Assembly: GCA_012845835.1 (NCBI GenBank)
Contig: JABAKD010000016.1
Coordinates: 3,968,859-4,032,858, forward strand
DNA length: 64,000 bases
Direction: 5' to 3'
DNA from: Undaria pinnatifida
Lineage: Eukaryota > Sar > Phaeophyceae > Laminariales > Alariaceae
This document shows positions 20,236 through 33,100 of this stretch, one piece after another (the first letter of the stretch is position 1; each line of letters begins with the position of its first letter). The translations under genes and the position numbers were made by a program. The notes beneath the pieces were generated by a model, which was not told the DNA's origin, ran no database searches, and saw only the letters and a list, made by a program, of their open reading frames with translations.

Positions 20236-21744
20236 TCGAACATACAGCAGTACCGGGTATATGATGCGTTGCGAAATACCAGGCACCAGTTACCGCTATG
20301 GCGTGCTGTGTACTCGTCTTTTAGCTTTGTTCATTCAGTTGATTGTCCTCTCTCGGTCCTCATGTTTTTTTCCCTCCCGCAAATTACACCCGTACTGCCG
20401 ATCAGAACGTGACATCGCCAACAAGCACACAGCACAGTGCACAGCACAGGGCCAACTATCAATATCTCTGCGCAAGCAGCTCTTAGCATTATCAATTCGC
20501 TATTAATAGTCGCACTAAATCATGGGCCGTTTCCTTCTGCCCCTTTTACATGATTTAGTTACATTCTTGCTTGCGCGAGCAAAGCGGGCGGCGTCAGCCG
20601 CCCGCGAAGCGGAGCCCTTGTTTACATGCGAATTTTGATTTTTTTCATACTTTCGAGCATTTTTCCTGCCGCAGATAGAGAACCCCATATTGTAACTCGT
20701 TCTCACCTTCCGGAAGCCAAGTTATCTCGCCACTCGTGTATGCAGAAGCCTCATCCAGCCGCCTCCAATGGCTTGACGGCTTGATCTTTCTTCCGTCTCC
20801 TGGAAGTATTTGTGCCTGCTGCATGGGCTGTCAGCTATGCATGATGGTCTCATGATACCAGGGGTATGCAGCAGTTTGCAAGAACAAACCAAAGTTTCAA
20901 AACCAAGCATCAATTTTCATCAACAACAGCAACAGCAAAAGCAAAAACAAAACTCCACGAAAAAGGTCTGAGTCGCAACGCGCTTCGATCGCGTTCCACT
21001 GCGGTGATGACTACGGGTTGCACGTAGAGCTAGAAGCGGATCAACACTGCTTGTGACTTGGTGACAGCGAACAGCGAGGCCAGGTGACAGGTGACAGCAG
21101 CCGAAAATCTTGAAGCCTCCCGATAAAGCCTCCCGATACGTGTGGAAACCGCTTCACATATCCAAACCGAAAACCGAAAAGCGAAGAGCACGGCCAAGAG
21201 CACATACCAGGTACCGCGCACTGGCTGTTCGATCCTCGCATTACGTAGGGAACAGGTGCACATTGGTGAACGGCATTCACAAAATGGCGGAATTCAGCAA
21301 AGAGCAGGTGAGCTTCAATCACCGGGCGGTCGACCGGAATCGCCGCTCGGGAGGCGAAACTCATCTACTAGGCCTCTGGCGTGTGATCGATGCGCGTGCC
21401 CCACGCTTGGGGGAATTGATACTGACAGTTCATAAAGTAGCATCTGAGGAGGTGAATGCTTGCCAAGTCGAGAACCGAGAAGAGGGGTCTCTTGTATCGC
21501 ACAATTGGAGTTGCACCAGCAAGGCGCCGTGGCCGCGTGTACCTCTCGTTCGTGTTGCAATCCAAGCGGGACGGGTGATATCGGTTATCATGAAGTCGCA
21601 ACTTTCGTGAGACAGATGTTCGCGCTCAATTCTACTTTTTCTCCGACGCACACGGCGACCCGGTTGTTGCTCGTGTGGAGGCTCGTGGACGTGCGGCCTA
21701 CACATCGCCGCTTTTGGCCTTCCTACCCACCGTAGCGACTCAGG
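20236..21744. other. no gene recognised; GC hairpin
   Basis: No exon or known domain was identified. At about 20588-20605 GGGCGGCGTCAGCCGCCC forms a GC-rich hairpin. Overlapping open frames on both strands between 21030 and 21610 have no recognisable product. Confidence 0.45.
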
Positions 21745-22115
21745 CAGCTCTCTCGCTGCATGTGTGCGTGGGGTAAACGTTCTCGCTGCATGTGTGCGTG
21801 GGGTAAACGTTCTCGCTGCGTGGACGGTCTGTCTATTTCCCTGCCTTTCTGTCTCCTCGTGTTTCGAATTGCAGGAGAACATGGACGATCATCGCTGAAA
21901 CAGCCGTCGTGGTTTGTGTGCGTTTTCGGGCCTTGTGTTTGTTTCGCATTTTGTTTGTGTTTTAAGGCTTAGTTGTGCGTGGCTGGTGGAGCAAATAAAC
22001 GTTCCCGCTGCTTGGGCGGTCTGCCTGTTGTTTCCTTGCCGTTCTGTCTCTTCGTGGGTGTCGTTCGTATCTCAGGAGAACGTGGACGAGCATCGTTGAA
22101 ACCGCCGTCGTTTTC
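21745..22115. repeat. 30-bp tandem repeat and a diverged 120-bp duplication
   Basis: TTCTCGCTGCATGTGTGCG with GGGGTAAACG occurs twice and then partly again between 21751 and 21830. The block 21797-21915 (TAAACGTTCTCGCTGCGTGG, GGAGAACATGGACGATCATC) is repeated in changed form at 21996-22115. Confidence 0.7.
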
Positions 22116-22227
22116 TTTTTATAAAAAAAAAGAAAAACGTCAGCTGTGTGTGGGTACAACCGATGGAATACATACTTGTATTAATAGTCTAGTTGAAACT
22201 CAACTTTTTTTAGAACGTATCCTAAAT

Positions 22228-22297
22228 ACGTCAGCTGTGAGTTTGACTATTTTATTTAGGGTCGACACTCGTTTTTGCAAGCTGCGTGATACACCGG
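22228..22297 (+). repeat. dispersed CGTCAGCTGTGAG repeat
   Basis: Reads CGTCAGCTGTGAGTTTGAC, TTTAGGGTCGACACTC and TTTTGCAAGCTGCGTGATAC then ACCGG, preceded by an AT-rich segment. Truncated relatives lie just upstream (22139) and downstream (22522). Confidence 0.75.
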
Positions 22298-22566
22298 CCG
22301 CTTGTATATGCAGATGCATTATCCTTTGAATGCATACAGTATGACACTCCTGTGTGTGTTGCCAGGATGAGCATGACAGCAAAAAGCACTATTATTTTAA
22401 TAGTGGTATTAGTCTGTAGGAGGTGTATAATACGTGCTTTCAATCATCCCAAGGGAGGACGTCGAGTCGAGTAAGTTGTTACTCGTATGGTAAGCCTTTT
22501 CGCGCCTACTTGAAAAAAAAAAAAATCAAGGGCGTCAGCCGTGAGTTATTTTGTTTGTGTTTGTTA

Positions 22567-22842
22567 TGTGTGGGTAGGCAATTGGTTAACCTTTCACCAG
22601 TGCGCAGACCCATCAGACTAATACCCCTGCGTTAAGGTATTAGTGGGGTATTAGTCCGTTTGACCACGATCGGAAACCCGTTATTATTGTGATTTCACGC
22701 GCAGGTTCGTGTCCTGCCGACAACGCCATTTGTTAAGGTATTAGTGGGGTAATCCCCCTCTCGGAGTACCACTACAGTAGTAGTCTGTTTGACCACTTGC
22801 AAAAGGTTAACCAATAGCTTACCCAAACTAAGCCTTATAACA
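22567..22842. repeat. fold-back of TRIM-like LTR sequences
   Basis: From 22570 the plus strand reads GCAATTGGTTAACCTTTCACC, an LTR piece. From about 22635 and again from 22731 to 22842 the same LTR appears inverted (TTAAGGTATTAGTGGGGT; AAGGTTAACCAATAGCTTACC; CCTTATAACA). The arrangement suggests nested or rearranged solo LTRs of the element at 19461-19957. Confidence 0.6.
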
Positions 22843-23398
22843 CCTGCAGTGTTTCCATGATTTCCGATTTTGAAGTCCCCGAAGCACGAACAAGGTTTGC
22901 ATGATGTAGCATATCATATTTTCTCGTAAATAGGGTACCAGGTACGAGGTATCATACTACATTGCTGCCACCACAATACCAGCAAAAATATGCAGGCCAA
23001 TAAAAGCATTCGCAAAATGTGTACGTGTACTATAGCTTCACCGTAAGGCTGGGATTGATGACGGTGATCGGCTACGATACGCGCAGATAGACAGGCGTGG
23101 ATGAAATAACAGGTAGCTGACGTTCACGCCACCGCTGCACTCGATTGTTTTTCCGTTGCTCTGGGTTTGGTGTTCGGTTTGTCATGTGACATTCCATGCT
23201 CAAGACACAGTTTCGACATTGTCTCTGCAGGGTTACGAGCGAAGTCCATAGTTTTCTTGTAGTGTGCTATAGTTTTTGCGACCGCATCAGCTTTTTATGC
23301 CAAGTGTTTCACTTACACATCGTGTTTAACCTCTCAGCGTTTTCGCATTTGCTGATTCGTATCCACACGCATTGTTTTCTTTGTTTCGTTCTGCCTCT

Positions 23399-23790
23399 GT
23401 TACAAGGCGTCATTTGGGCTGGCGATTGGCTAACATTTTACCAGTAATAGTCAACCGGACTACCGTACTAGCCTCTAAGACATTAACAAACGGCGTCGAC
23501 GGCAGGAGTATGAATTCTTGGAGTCGTGGGTTCGAATCCCTCGTGATTTTGAATCCCACCGTCAACCACACGTAAACTTTACGACTTTCCCCTTTTCTAC
23601 TGTTTGTAACTGAAAAGTGGTCGCCCCGGTATCCTCAGGAAATGGAACTGCGTGGATATTGATAAGTCCGCCCGTATATCCGGCCGACCTGCTTGCCCGC
23701 CGGTCCAACGGGGGAGAGTGTTATAAGGGTTAGTGTGGGTAGCAGTCAAACGGGCTAGTACCCTCTAACATATTGACATCGCCCGCCGCC
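23399..23790 (+). mobile_element. TRIM-like miniature LTR retrotransposon, copy 2
   Basis: The 5' repeat starts TGTTACAAGGCGTCATTTGGG at 23399 and the 3' repeat TGTTATAAGGGTTAGTGTGGG at 23719, preceded by the purine tract CGGGGGAGAG. Between them lie the internal words TAAACTTTACGACTTTCC and TATATCCGGCCGACCTGCT, as in copy 1. A T-arm-like GGGTTCGAATCCC sits at 23528-23540 near the end of the 5' repeat. There are no open frames of note. Confidence 0.6.
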
Positions 23791-25342
23791 TGCTCAGTGC
23801 TGCGGGCGAGCCGAAAAATGCCGGCCTGATTCGAACTGGAAAGCCCTCCATACTGACCCTGGGTTGATCAGTAGCCGCCGGCAGGGCCCACTTAGCACCC
23901 TGATCCAACGCCGACCTCCACCACAGCCACACCCACGCTGAGTGCACAGGAACTTTGCACCAACTTATTGGTGTACCCCATTTGTTTCAGCCGTACAAGT
24001 TGTTACAAGGACAAGGAATCGCGCATTTGCTGATGACTTCGAAGATGTTGGAACGCGCGGCAAGAGAGCCCTCGTGTCCCACACCTTTGTCTTCTCGTAT
24101 CTTGGACCGTGCTTCGCGCTTTTAAGGCCAATATTTAAGACCGCAAGCACAGTAGTAGTCGTCGAGTCGAATTGGGGGTCCTCTCCTCACTTCGCATAGA
24201 CGCCTGCTATTAGGCGCCCTGTACCGTCCTGGTATATTTTTATTGCAGTTTAGTACCTACCTGGTAGCATTAAAAAAAAAATTCGACTGCCTCATCAGAA
24301 TCATACTTGCTCACACACTTGCCAGGCAATATGCAGGCCTCAGGCGATATGCTTGCTGTTGACGCTCAGGAGTGATCTGGGGATTCCATGTCACTTACGG
24401 AGGACAAGTCGCAAATATTTTGATCGTAGTGCGCCTGCTTTAATCCAGGTACCCGGCAATAAAATGACAACCAGCGCCTTTATTAGACAGCGCAACAATG
24501 TAATGCCGAATGATGCAGTGCTGCTGGTGGCCGTTGATCCCCACTATTTAACCTTTAGTGCACCAGGAAACCCTTTGTTCGTCACCCGCGCCCCAAAACT
24601 CGAGCGCGGTAAGAAATTCGGCCAATCGCGTGGACGCTACATTTTGTCAACACTATTAATACGAACTCTTTGTCAACGCTACGACGGAGTTACACGACGG
24701 TGCATCCCACGCGCCGATGAAGCTTTGTGTGTGTGCGATACTCGAAGGAAAACTCATCCTGATGAAACTCTGCCATCTGGGGAAACACCCGCCATGGGGA
24801 TTGCCTAGCACGTGATAGTGCACCAATCACAGTTCAGCTGAAATAGGAAACTATTTTGCTACGATACAGTGAGCACACAACATGGTGTGCTGCTTCTTGC
24901 ACAGACGTATACGATGTACAAAAGGAGGCACCCTCTCCATATAGTTCGAACACAAAACCGGTTTGACGGCTTGAAGTTCGAACAGCGTCGATATCCCAAA
25001 AGCCACAAAATCACTTGCTGCAAAACACTACCTGGTGTGGAGACAATGTACTGTAGCTAGCGCTACGCGGTGGTAGTAAATCTAAGCAATGTCGAATGAC
25101 CCGGGCAAGCGAGGAAGTGCTGTACCAACAAGTCAACGCCTTCGCCTGGGCTGCTGAATCACGGCTGTGACAGGCTCTTAAACCTCCACAGAACACGCTC
25201 CTCCCACGTTGCCCATTCTGAGCCTGCCGTACTGTCCGCCTTTCTCTCAAATTGTGCTAGATTGGCCTACCTATATAATAGTCAACCTGCCTGTCGCACG
25301 TCCCCCTCTTCCTCCGCCTATTGTCAATCGACACCGAACGCC
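23791..25342. other. intergenic, upstream of the unknown three-exon gene
   Basis: No RNA gene or mobile element was recognised. An open frame at 24353-24808 (151 codons) has no known domain and lies in the likely promoter region. The last about 80 bases before 25343 are open in the gene's frame, so the start could lie slightly upstream. Confidence 0.45.
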
Positions 25343-27614
25343 ATGCAGTGTGACCTTGAGTATAAACTATTTCAGGAGGAGTATCGACAAGAACAGAAGA
25401 AGAAGGCCGCCGAAAAGAAGGAGCTGAAAAAGCAACAGAAAGGGAAAGGGTCGAAGAAGCCATGTGTTCCGCGGGAGACCCTTTCGCCCGCTGTTTCTGT
25501 GTCGACAAGTGGGGCGGGAGGCGGTGGAAAGGGGGCGGGAGAAGACGCAGTGACAGCGGGGGCAGCACCAGCACCAGCGACGGCAGCAACACCAACGACG
25601 GCAGCTAGCCCCCGTACCTCGGATCAAGCGCCGCCCAGTATTGCTCCTAACCCGGTCAAATTTCCGACCGCCACCGTCAACCACGCGAGTGGTGCTTCTC
25701 TCATGCCGGAGACTTCGACATTAACGAGCCGAGCTCCACAGGTACTATCTACCACCTCTACGCCACCGACGAAGGATGAGGCAACGGCCGGCAACATGTC
25801 GACTTCCCGTCGTCTGGCCGAAGCTGCTCGACTCCCGCATTTGTCGATCTTTAAAGAATACGACGAGGGTGTCACCTCAGGCTTGCCGGTGCTTACCGAT
25901 TCTGCGGCCGCCTCTCTTTTGGCACCTCCTAACACTTCGCCGTGGCCGACGATTGCAGGGGTGACCGGCGGGAACGCGTCGACTTCCCATCACCCCGCGC
26001 TTCCCGCTCGTCCGGCCGCGGCATGCTCCATAAGCTCGGTTTCTGAAGAACGTTTGGAGTGGAGTAGCATGAGATCAAAGACCGCACGGGCGTTCTGTGC
26101 AGATGCAGCTTCAGCCATACCAACACCAGCACCGGCACGTGCACCCACTGCTGGGACGGCCACGGTGGCTACAGCAGCGGCAACTTCCGGCGTATCGGCA
26201 CCGGCGGTGGTGTTGAAGAAGGTTGAGATGGCGAAGCCGGTTGCGAAGAAATTGGCGGAGAGTAACGAGACAATAGCAGAGACGATGAAGCTGTCACTTT
26301 CTGCCACAACTGAAAAGGCGGAGAGCATATCCACAACGCGGGATGCGGTGGCAGCGCCAAGCATAGAGTCAAAATCGACCATAGGAGCAGGGGCCGAATC
26401 GAGGGCAGAGACACGTCGAGCGTTTCGCAAGCGGGCCATCTTGCGGGAGGGAAGGGAGGCTGCCTTGGCAGCGAGGCCGACCAACCGTGACGACAACCGC
26501 GCATCGCGAACCTGCTTTAGGGCTACCCTGTCGCGCGCGGCCAAGGACTCCCGGCGCCAGGCGAGAAGAGAGGGCGTGCTGCGGGCGGCAGTGGTCACTC
26601 AGGCAGTCGCACAAACCCGTGCACCGGTGCTCGCAGCCATGCGAAGCACCGCATGTAGGCTGAGGGTCGCGCGGAAGGCTATCCGCGAGGATGCATTCCG
26701 TTGGAGAGCGTTCCTGTCGGCGATGCAGGCAAATAAGGTGAGCTAGGGAAGAGGACGGGCACGCGGAAAAGGATAGGGAAGCAAGGAGTATGCGTAGTGG
26801 GCTCGCCAAGAAGAAATACGGATTTCGTTCCGCTTGGCTTATGTTTTCACCACACGAGTTTTATCAGATAGTACGTGATGAAGTGGCCCACGCGCCGGTC
26901 ACATAAAAAAAAAAACTCTCCTTCTCCCGCGAACAAACCATAACCGACGGTTCGATACTTGAACCAGGGCCAGTTCGCTATAATAACCCCCTTTCGCCGC
27001 ACTCCCATCGTTGAACGACCCAGGCGGTCGCCAAGCACGACCACGACCGAGCGATAGCAGCCGAATGGGCTGCAACCGTAACGGACACGCTCAATCACTA
27101 TTCAACAACCACGACCGGCATTTTGGAGCAGGCACAAGACGACCTGAGGCAAGCACTGGCGAATGAGGTGAGTGGAACTAACAAAAGGAATCGAGAGGCA
27201 CATCATTCGTTTAATTCCCCCCGCGGCGCTCATTGGGAAATGGAAGCGCAAGAAAAATATAAAGTCTACACGTCCCAGCGTGATTATTCTATACGTGGAT
27301 TGGCACGTTTTCGTGTAGGAGCGCAAGGGACTCGGAAATGGGGCCCTTCTACAGCTGGTTTCAACAAACCGTACCTCAGCGAAGCGCAGTAGACAGGTTT
27401 TCTCGACGTCGGATGCGATAACAACCAGAATCCTCCACACCCAACAAATCATGAGCGGCTTAGACACTTCAACTCCCACCTCCCGCACTGGCCTGACAAT
27501 AAAAAAATGCAGGTAGCCAGGACGGGAGAGTTGCTCGAACAGACCCGAGCGGCACTGAAGAGAGGAAAGGAGGTCGCACTCGAGGCGTCTGCGCGTCGAG
27601 TTTTTGTCAGATGA
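25343..27614 (+). CDS. unknown protein, three exons, Ala/Thr-rich with helical C-terminus
   Basis: Exons: 25343-26737, 27024-27167, 27513-27614, all phase 0, with donors AAG|GTGAGC and GAG|GTGAGT and acceptors CCCAG|G and GCAG|G; joined length 546 residues. The N-terminus (MQCDLEYKLFQEEYRQEQKK) is a Lys/Glu/Gln-rich helix of about 45 residues. Residues about 50-330 are low-complexity Ala/Ser/Thr/Pro. Residues about 370-465 are Arg/Ala-rich and probably helical. Exons 2 and 3 continue as an amphipathic helix (ILEQAQDDLRQALANE, then TGELLEQTRAALKRGKE), so a coiled coil is likely. No catalytic motif, signal peptide or membrane segment is visible. The ATG at 25343 has a good context (AACGCCATGC); the frame is open 27 codons further up. 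I do not recognise the family; splice coherence is the main evidence that it is real. Confidence 0.6.
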
Positions 27615-28249
27615 CATGACACAGGCCAAGCTACGACACAGTGCAGTAATAACTTCTCAAATAGGACAGGTTATACTACAGTAGACTAGACTATACAGTA
27701 TAGTATATCGTATTAATTGTACCGTGTTTTGACGAGGAAGCGGTCGGCGTTTTTCTCCTGCAGAGTGAGGCTTCTTAACGCGATGATGACCATGATAATA
27801 CCGTAGTCTTTCTGTCGCTTTTAGCGCGATGATAACCGCGGTTGTAGATGGTTTGATCGACGCGTTGCCGATGTTGTCATCACGGAACGCGTTGTGCGGG
27901 TCCGTCGTCCGATCGCGGCGCAACCATGGCCGCCAGCCTGCGCCACCTCAAGGGCTGCTTGTACCGACACCAAATACCCTGGTTGATGCTATAACTAATA
28001 CATCTCGTTCCATTAATTGTGGGCGGATTTGTGTGATGGGCGTTATATTCGTAGTAGGGGTGTGTGTTGACAAGGGGTGAGGGATGTGCTGGTCGTCGCT
28101 ACCGAGTACCGCTGCAGTTGCTAAACGCCGCCGCGTCGGCTGTTTGCGCGGGTAACGCACATCGGGGACGGAGGCATTGTTGGTACCTGAGAAAAGCTGT
28201 GGGGAGTAGGAGGGGTTACGTTGATGCATTCGAGGTGGGGCGAGCGGGG
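27615..28249. other. intergenic, no gene recognised
   Basis: Mixed sequence after the stop of the unknown gene. Short open frames on both strands lack known domains. Confidence 0.4.
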
Positions 28250-28430
28250 GATCGGGGGCGCACATTTGTTGATTGCTTTAGTCATTTGAACATTGACCAC
28301 GCACTCCTTTCGAGACTGGGTACCCTTCCTACTCCTAAGACGGGGGGGGGGTCTGTGACGTCTTTCTTGTAGTCGTTTTTTCTGCTGCCTGTGATTGGTG
28401 CGAGAGGCGTCACACCTAGGTGTCTTGCGA
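28250..28430 (-). mobile_element. LINE 3' end fragment, second copy
   Basis: The minus strand carries GTCTCGAAAGGAGTGCGTGG, TCAATGTTCAAATGACTAAAG and CAATCAACAAATGTGCGCCCCC, matching the last about 90 bases of the LINE fragment at 17565-17942. Only the 3' tip survives. The C-rich end is kept, followed by ordinary sequence. Confidence 0.55.
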
Positions 28431-29878
28431 AGCACAGGTTCACTGCCAGTGGGTGCGCCGCATACAAGGGAGGTAATGTTGCTCCTCGCGATTCGCTTCT
28501 GTGGGCGTGCTTGGCGTCTCCTTTAAATAGCTTTCAAACGGATGCACTTCATACGAGAGGCATATCGCCGATTGCAAACTGGTCGAGGGTCGAAAAAACA
28601 AGATACATGGAATGCGGGGTAGGGGGTCGGCGAGAGAAAGAGCATGACTTACAGCGTCATGCTTTGTTCATTGCAAGAGGGGCACCTGTTTGCAAATGCT
28701 AGACGCGGCAGTGTCGTTCGCGTAGCACACTCTGGCAGACGGCAATCGCAGGGTAGATTGTTGATTGTTGTTATCCCTTCTATTAATAGAACTTTGAAAA
28801 TACCCCACATTAATTCCAAGTAGTCAATGGATGTTCGGGGGTTCAATTGTAGACAGGGGCAGATACCATACCGCGGCGCTCTTGAGCGAGACACGGGGAT
28901 GTGGAGAAGGAAACAGTGCGTAATGACCAGGCGGCAGCAGTTCTTTGATGTGAATGCGATGGTTGGGAGTGCCGAATGCTCGCTTTCCTTTCTCCGGGTT
29001 TGGGCCGCGCAGCTTACGACTAGGAGCATCCTGAAGCAGTTTAAGGGCAGTTGAAGGCGTACTTGGAGCCTGGAGCCATTCACATGTTGCCAAGAGAACA
29101 GGCGTTGTTGCCCGTGGTTGTCGCTTTCGATTTATCAGCTACTCGCTAATCGCGTCCGTCATCACTGGTCTCACTAAGGTAATTACTGTTCCCATGCTCG
29201 GCGAAAATCTCTCTACCGTTAAATCTGCCGACGGCGGTTTGTGCTCAAGCCCTGGCAGCGCGCGGATCCACGGGGCGGGGGAAAAGCTTGCTGCCGAAAA
29301 GCCATGATACCACGGTGGTATGATGCCGGTAAACGAACCGACGGTTTCACGACACTAGATGTCATAAAAAAACTAGCCAGAAAACATCCAGCGAATGAGC
29401 TGATAGGGTAGAGCTGCGTTCGAACATTGCCGCGTGCGACCACGTGCTTGCCGGTGCTTATCTCAGCTCTAGTCACTATCGTTTAGTTTAGTCCCATTAA
29501 TTTCGCGACACGCCAGATGCCCTTCACCGATCAGCCGTATGCCTTCCCCTCGAACATCACTAGCCAGCACCTCAACGCCTACTGCCGTGGCTCTACCGAT
29601 TAGTCGTAAGCAAAACTAAAACGAAAGACGAACAAGCGGGGTAACAGCTAACAGAAGGAGATAAATCATTCCCAGTGGCCGACAAGAGAAACCCATTCCC
29701 AAGCCAAACAAAAAGCGACTTCATCGCTGTTCACTGAAACCGATCGTTTCAGCACGATCATATAAGCACGATCACAATCGATGGACGAAGCCGACCGTTT
29801 ACGCGCGATCAAAAGCGATGCACGAAGCCGATTGTTTAAGCTCAATCAAAAGCGATGAACCAATAACGGTTGTCCGAC
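28431..29878. other. intergenic, downstream of the signal peptide peptidase gene
   Basis: No exon, RNA gene or element was recognised. At about 29740-29860 short repeats of ACGATCA and AAAGCGATG words occur, including three diverged copies of a CGAAGCCGA-ACGATCAAAAGCGATG block. Confidence 0.4.
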
Positions 29879-30123
29879 TTATTCGTCCTTCTTGGCTGTC
29901 ACCGCCGCCGCCGCGTGGTCTTGGTCCTCGTTTGCCTCCTCCGTTTCCTCGTCGTAGGCCACGAGCGCCTTAATCTCTGCAAACGAAAAACAGACCGGAA
30001 AAAATAAAAATAAAACCAAGACAACGACACGGATTATATCAACGACAGCTTCAATCTTCATGTCATCGTCAACGGCAACAACAGCAACAACAGCAACAAC
30101 AATGACAACAATGACAACAACAA

Positions 30124-30158
<35 letters not shown>

Positions 30159-33100
30159 ACAACAACACCAACACTACCACCATCACCACCACCACCACCA
30201 CCACCACCAACAACAACAGCAGTGAAAACGCCAATGTCAACGACTGCAAGACAATAACGGCAACGGAATATGACATGGAGGAGGAGCCACGAGGCGCGGC
30301 CAAGGGCACGCCGTAGTTCTTCCAGGCTTAGCGCATGTGCGTCGGGACGTCACCATTGCTTGGTATCGAAGGACGCAGACACACAGAGGAGTTTACCGCC
30401 GTGGACGTCGTGTCTTGTACGTGTACCCCCCCCTCCCACCTCCCCTCCGCACATACCACAGGGCGAAGAAAAAACACAGTGTCGTTGTGTTTACAACAAG
30501 TTGCTCTATGCGTCCTCAACCAAGGAAGGCTAGCGAACGGCACTTGACGTACTTCCTCCCTGCACCAAACACCCATCACATTACTTTCAAAGGTACCCTC
30601 CTAATTGAAAATACTCTCCACCGAAAGGTGGATGCAGCTTTTAGTCAGGAGTCAAGAGTTTGACGCATTTTCCCGTGTGCACAATACGGATGGGGTGAAG
30701 TGGGCGGGGCGGGGGAGAGGGCGCTCCCAGCGAGCTTTCTTCAGCGAACGAAAAAAAAGCTACAAAATAAGCAGCGTTAAATTCTAACCGTACCTTTGCG
30801 CCAAATGGCAGTTACACTAGCCGCTCCCAAGCAAGCAGGCACGAGGTAGAAGAGGGCTGGCTGCGCCGCCTTGAAGTAGAACATTACCGCCACCGTCGCA
30901 CCCAAGCCCGCGACGTACGCCACAAGGCATGCGTGAAAAAAGGGCTGTTTTTCCCGCCCAGTCCCCGCCCCCGCCGCAGTCACAACCGCACGGGTTTCCA
31001 GATAAACAAACCCAGACGAAAGGAAGTTTCCGCGCAAAGCAGGAGACAGAGAGACAGGGCGGGACAAAAAGAGACGAGGGGTGCGAGGAGAGTGAGCTTG
31101 AGACGAGGGCGGGCAAGTGTGTGAAGGCCGATATCGCGGTATGTCAGACCCGACAAAATATGATGTCGTGATCGAGTAGGAGAGCGCAGGGCGTGGAAAA
31201 AATAGCGCAACTTCTCCCCATGGTATTCGGGGGTAAACTACTTGGAATCAGAATCGGCCGAATTGCAGAATATGAGACGCGTGAAAGAACACCCAGAACC
31301 CGAGGCGGAGGAGCGCGACCGTGACCTTGTCTGTACGGGTAGTGACAGACCGGTTCGCTTTTCAGGCGACACCGGACAAGCGTCAAATATCGGGTGACGC
31401 GGTTATCCTACACCAGGTACCAATAATCCAGATACCCCAGACACCTCGCCTAATCTAGTCGCGGGAATGCACCGTAAAATAATTTTACCAAATAAAAGAT
31501 GGTCGATGAAGTACAATAACTTCGATAGCTGCTTAAAACATTTCCACGCATCCAGCACAGCAGTGTGAGGCCGGGGGGATAAAAGGAGGAAGGCAGAAAT
31601 GTGGTTCCACTGTACTGTACCTTGGCAAAGCGTCCGTGCTCTCCTTGGGACGGATCCGCCTGAGCTCTTGAGGCGTCGAAGCGTAGAAGGAGAGCTGCAA
31701 ACAACCCTGTAACCGACAAACGAGGTGTACAGCACAACACGCCGAAGGTTTACTGTAGTTAGCTGGTTGCGCCGGCAGAGTTACCTACTTGCGTTGTCAT
31801 GGTGTCGTGTTGGCTGATTGTGTCGGAACACCTAGCTAGTTGCAATGTCACCGTGTAGTGTTCGAGCGCGTTGCGTCTTTCGGGTCCGCGTTGTCGTCTT
31901 TCGCGTCGCGTGTGGCGAGTGTCGGAATGCGCCCCCACTGCGCCAGATCTGACGGGAGCACCTCGGGAAACCCGGGAGGCATTCTGCGGTCCAACTAAGG
32001 ACTTGCCGTTCGTCAAGCCCAACCGCAAAGAAATACACCACCGTGCCCAGTCTATGTGCATACTGTCCCGATGCGGAAAATCCACGAAAAAACGGCCTCA
32101 ATGCTGTTGTCAACACGGTGCAATGAAAAAACAAGCGGCATCCATGCCGGCTGTTACCTTGAACGGGGGACCTTGCTACGTGCACGACGGTCTCCGCTGT
32201 CTCCCCGTCTACTTTTTGATCGCAAGGCTCTTAAGGCAGGGTGTTCGTTTCCGTTTGGCCTGGTCAACTTCCCATCCTCACCCCCTCCTTTCCCGATTCA
32301 CGGAGACAAGCAGCAAAACCAACGACCACGAGAAAACACCAACAACGACCACAGCAAGCGCAAGAGCAACAGCAAACGCAATAGCAACAGCAACCACAGC
32401 AAGAGCAACCGCAATAGCAACACCAGAAACAAAGAACAACCACCACAACAAGACGACAACAGCACAACAGCAGCAACAGCAACAGCAAGAAAAGACAAAA
32501 ACATGACAGATAGCTGGTCGGCTATATAACACTGAGAGGTTCGTACCTGGCACGACGATGTCCCCGAGGCCGAGGAGGCTAGTCTTCAGCTTCGTAGGCG
32601 GGTCGGTCGTGGGGTCGGCCCACGCGCTGACGAAGAGAATCTTGATTGGACCCTGAACGGACTTGGCCACTGATTCCATCACGGGCCCCCTGCGACACAA
32701 GAAAGTAACCGTCGTATATATAATGCTCGTGTATGCCTGCTTGCAAATAGATGTAAACCAAGTACAAAAACTACATACGGTACAAACCAAAACCAAGCAC
32801 AATACATAATGCAATACGAAATACAACACTGATACAACACACTACTAATACACAACGCCGAAATAAAACAAGAACGAGCAACAGAAGAGTACAACATAAC
32901 AAAAAGCATGATTATCACGCGTGACACCACTGCAGTAGGGAGTATGTTGGCTGCGGACCCGCGTGGCACGGCAGATACTCGTAAGTGCTGTCAGGGTTGG
33001 GTGTGCTTGGAGCACGCACAGCAGCCCACCACAGCGAAGACGTAAGAAAAAGCCGATGAAAAAAAAGACCACAAAAAAACGACAAAAAACGATTGCGGCA

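Noticed and set aside
21110-21882. Overlapping open frames on both strands (150-166 codons)
   Set aside because: No domain and no splice logic; partly generated by a tandem repeat.
24353-24808. 151-codon open frame upstream of the unknown gene
   Set aside because: No recognisable domain and no splice partner; lies in the likely promoter.
25990-26598. Long antisense open frame (about 200 codons) opposite the unknown gene
   Set aside because: It mirrors an Ala/Arg-rich exon whose codon bias opens the opposite frame; splice sites and helix continuity support the plus strand.
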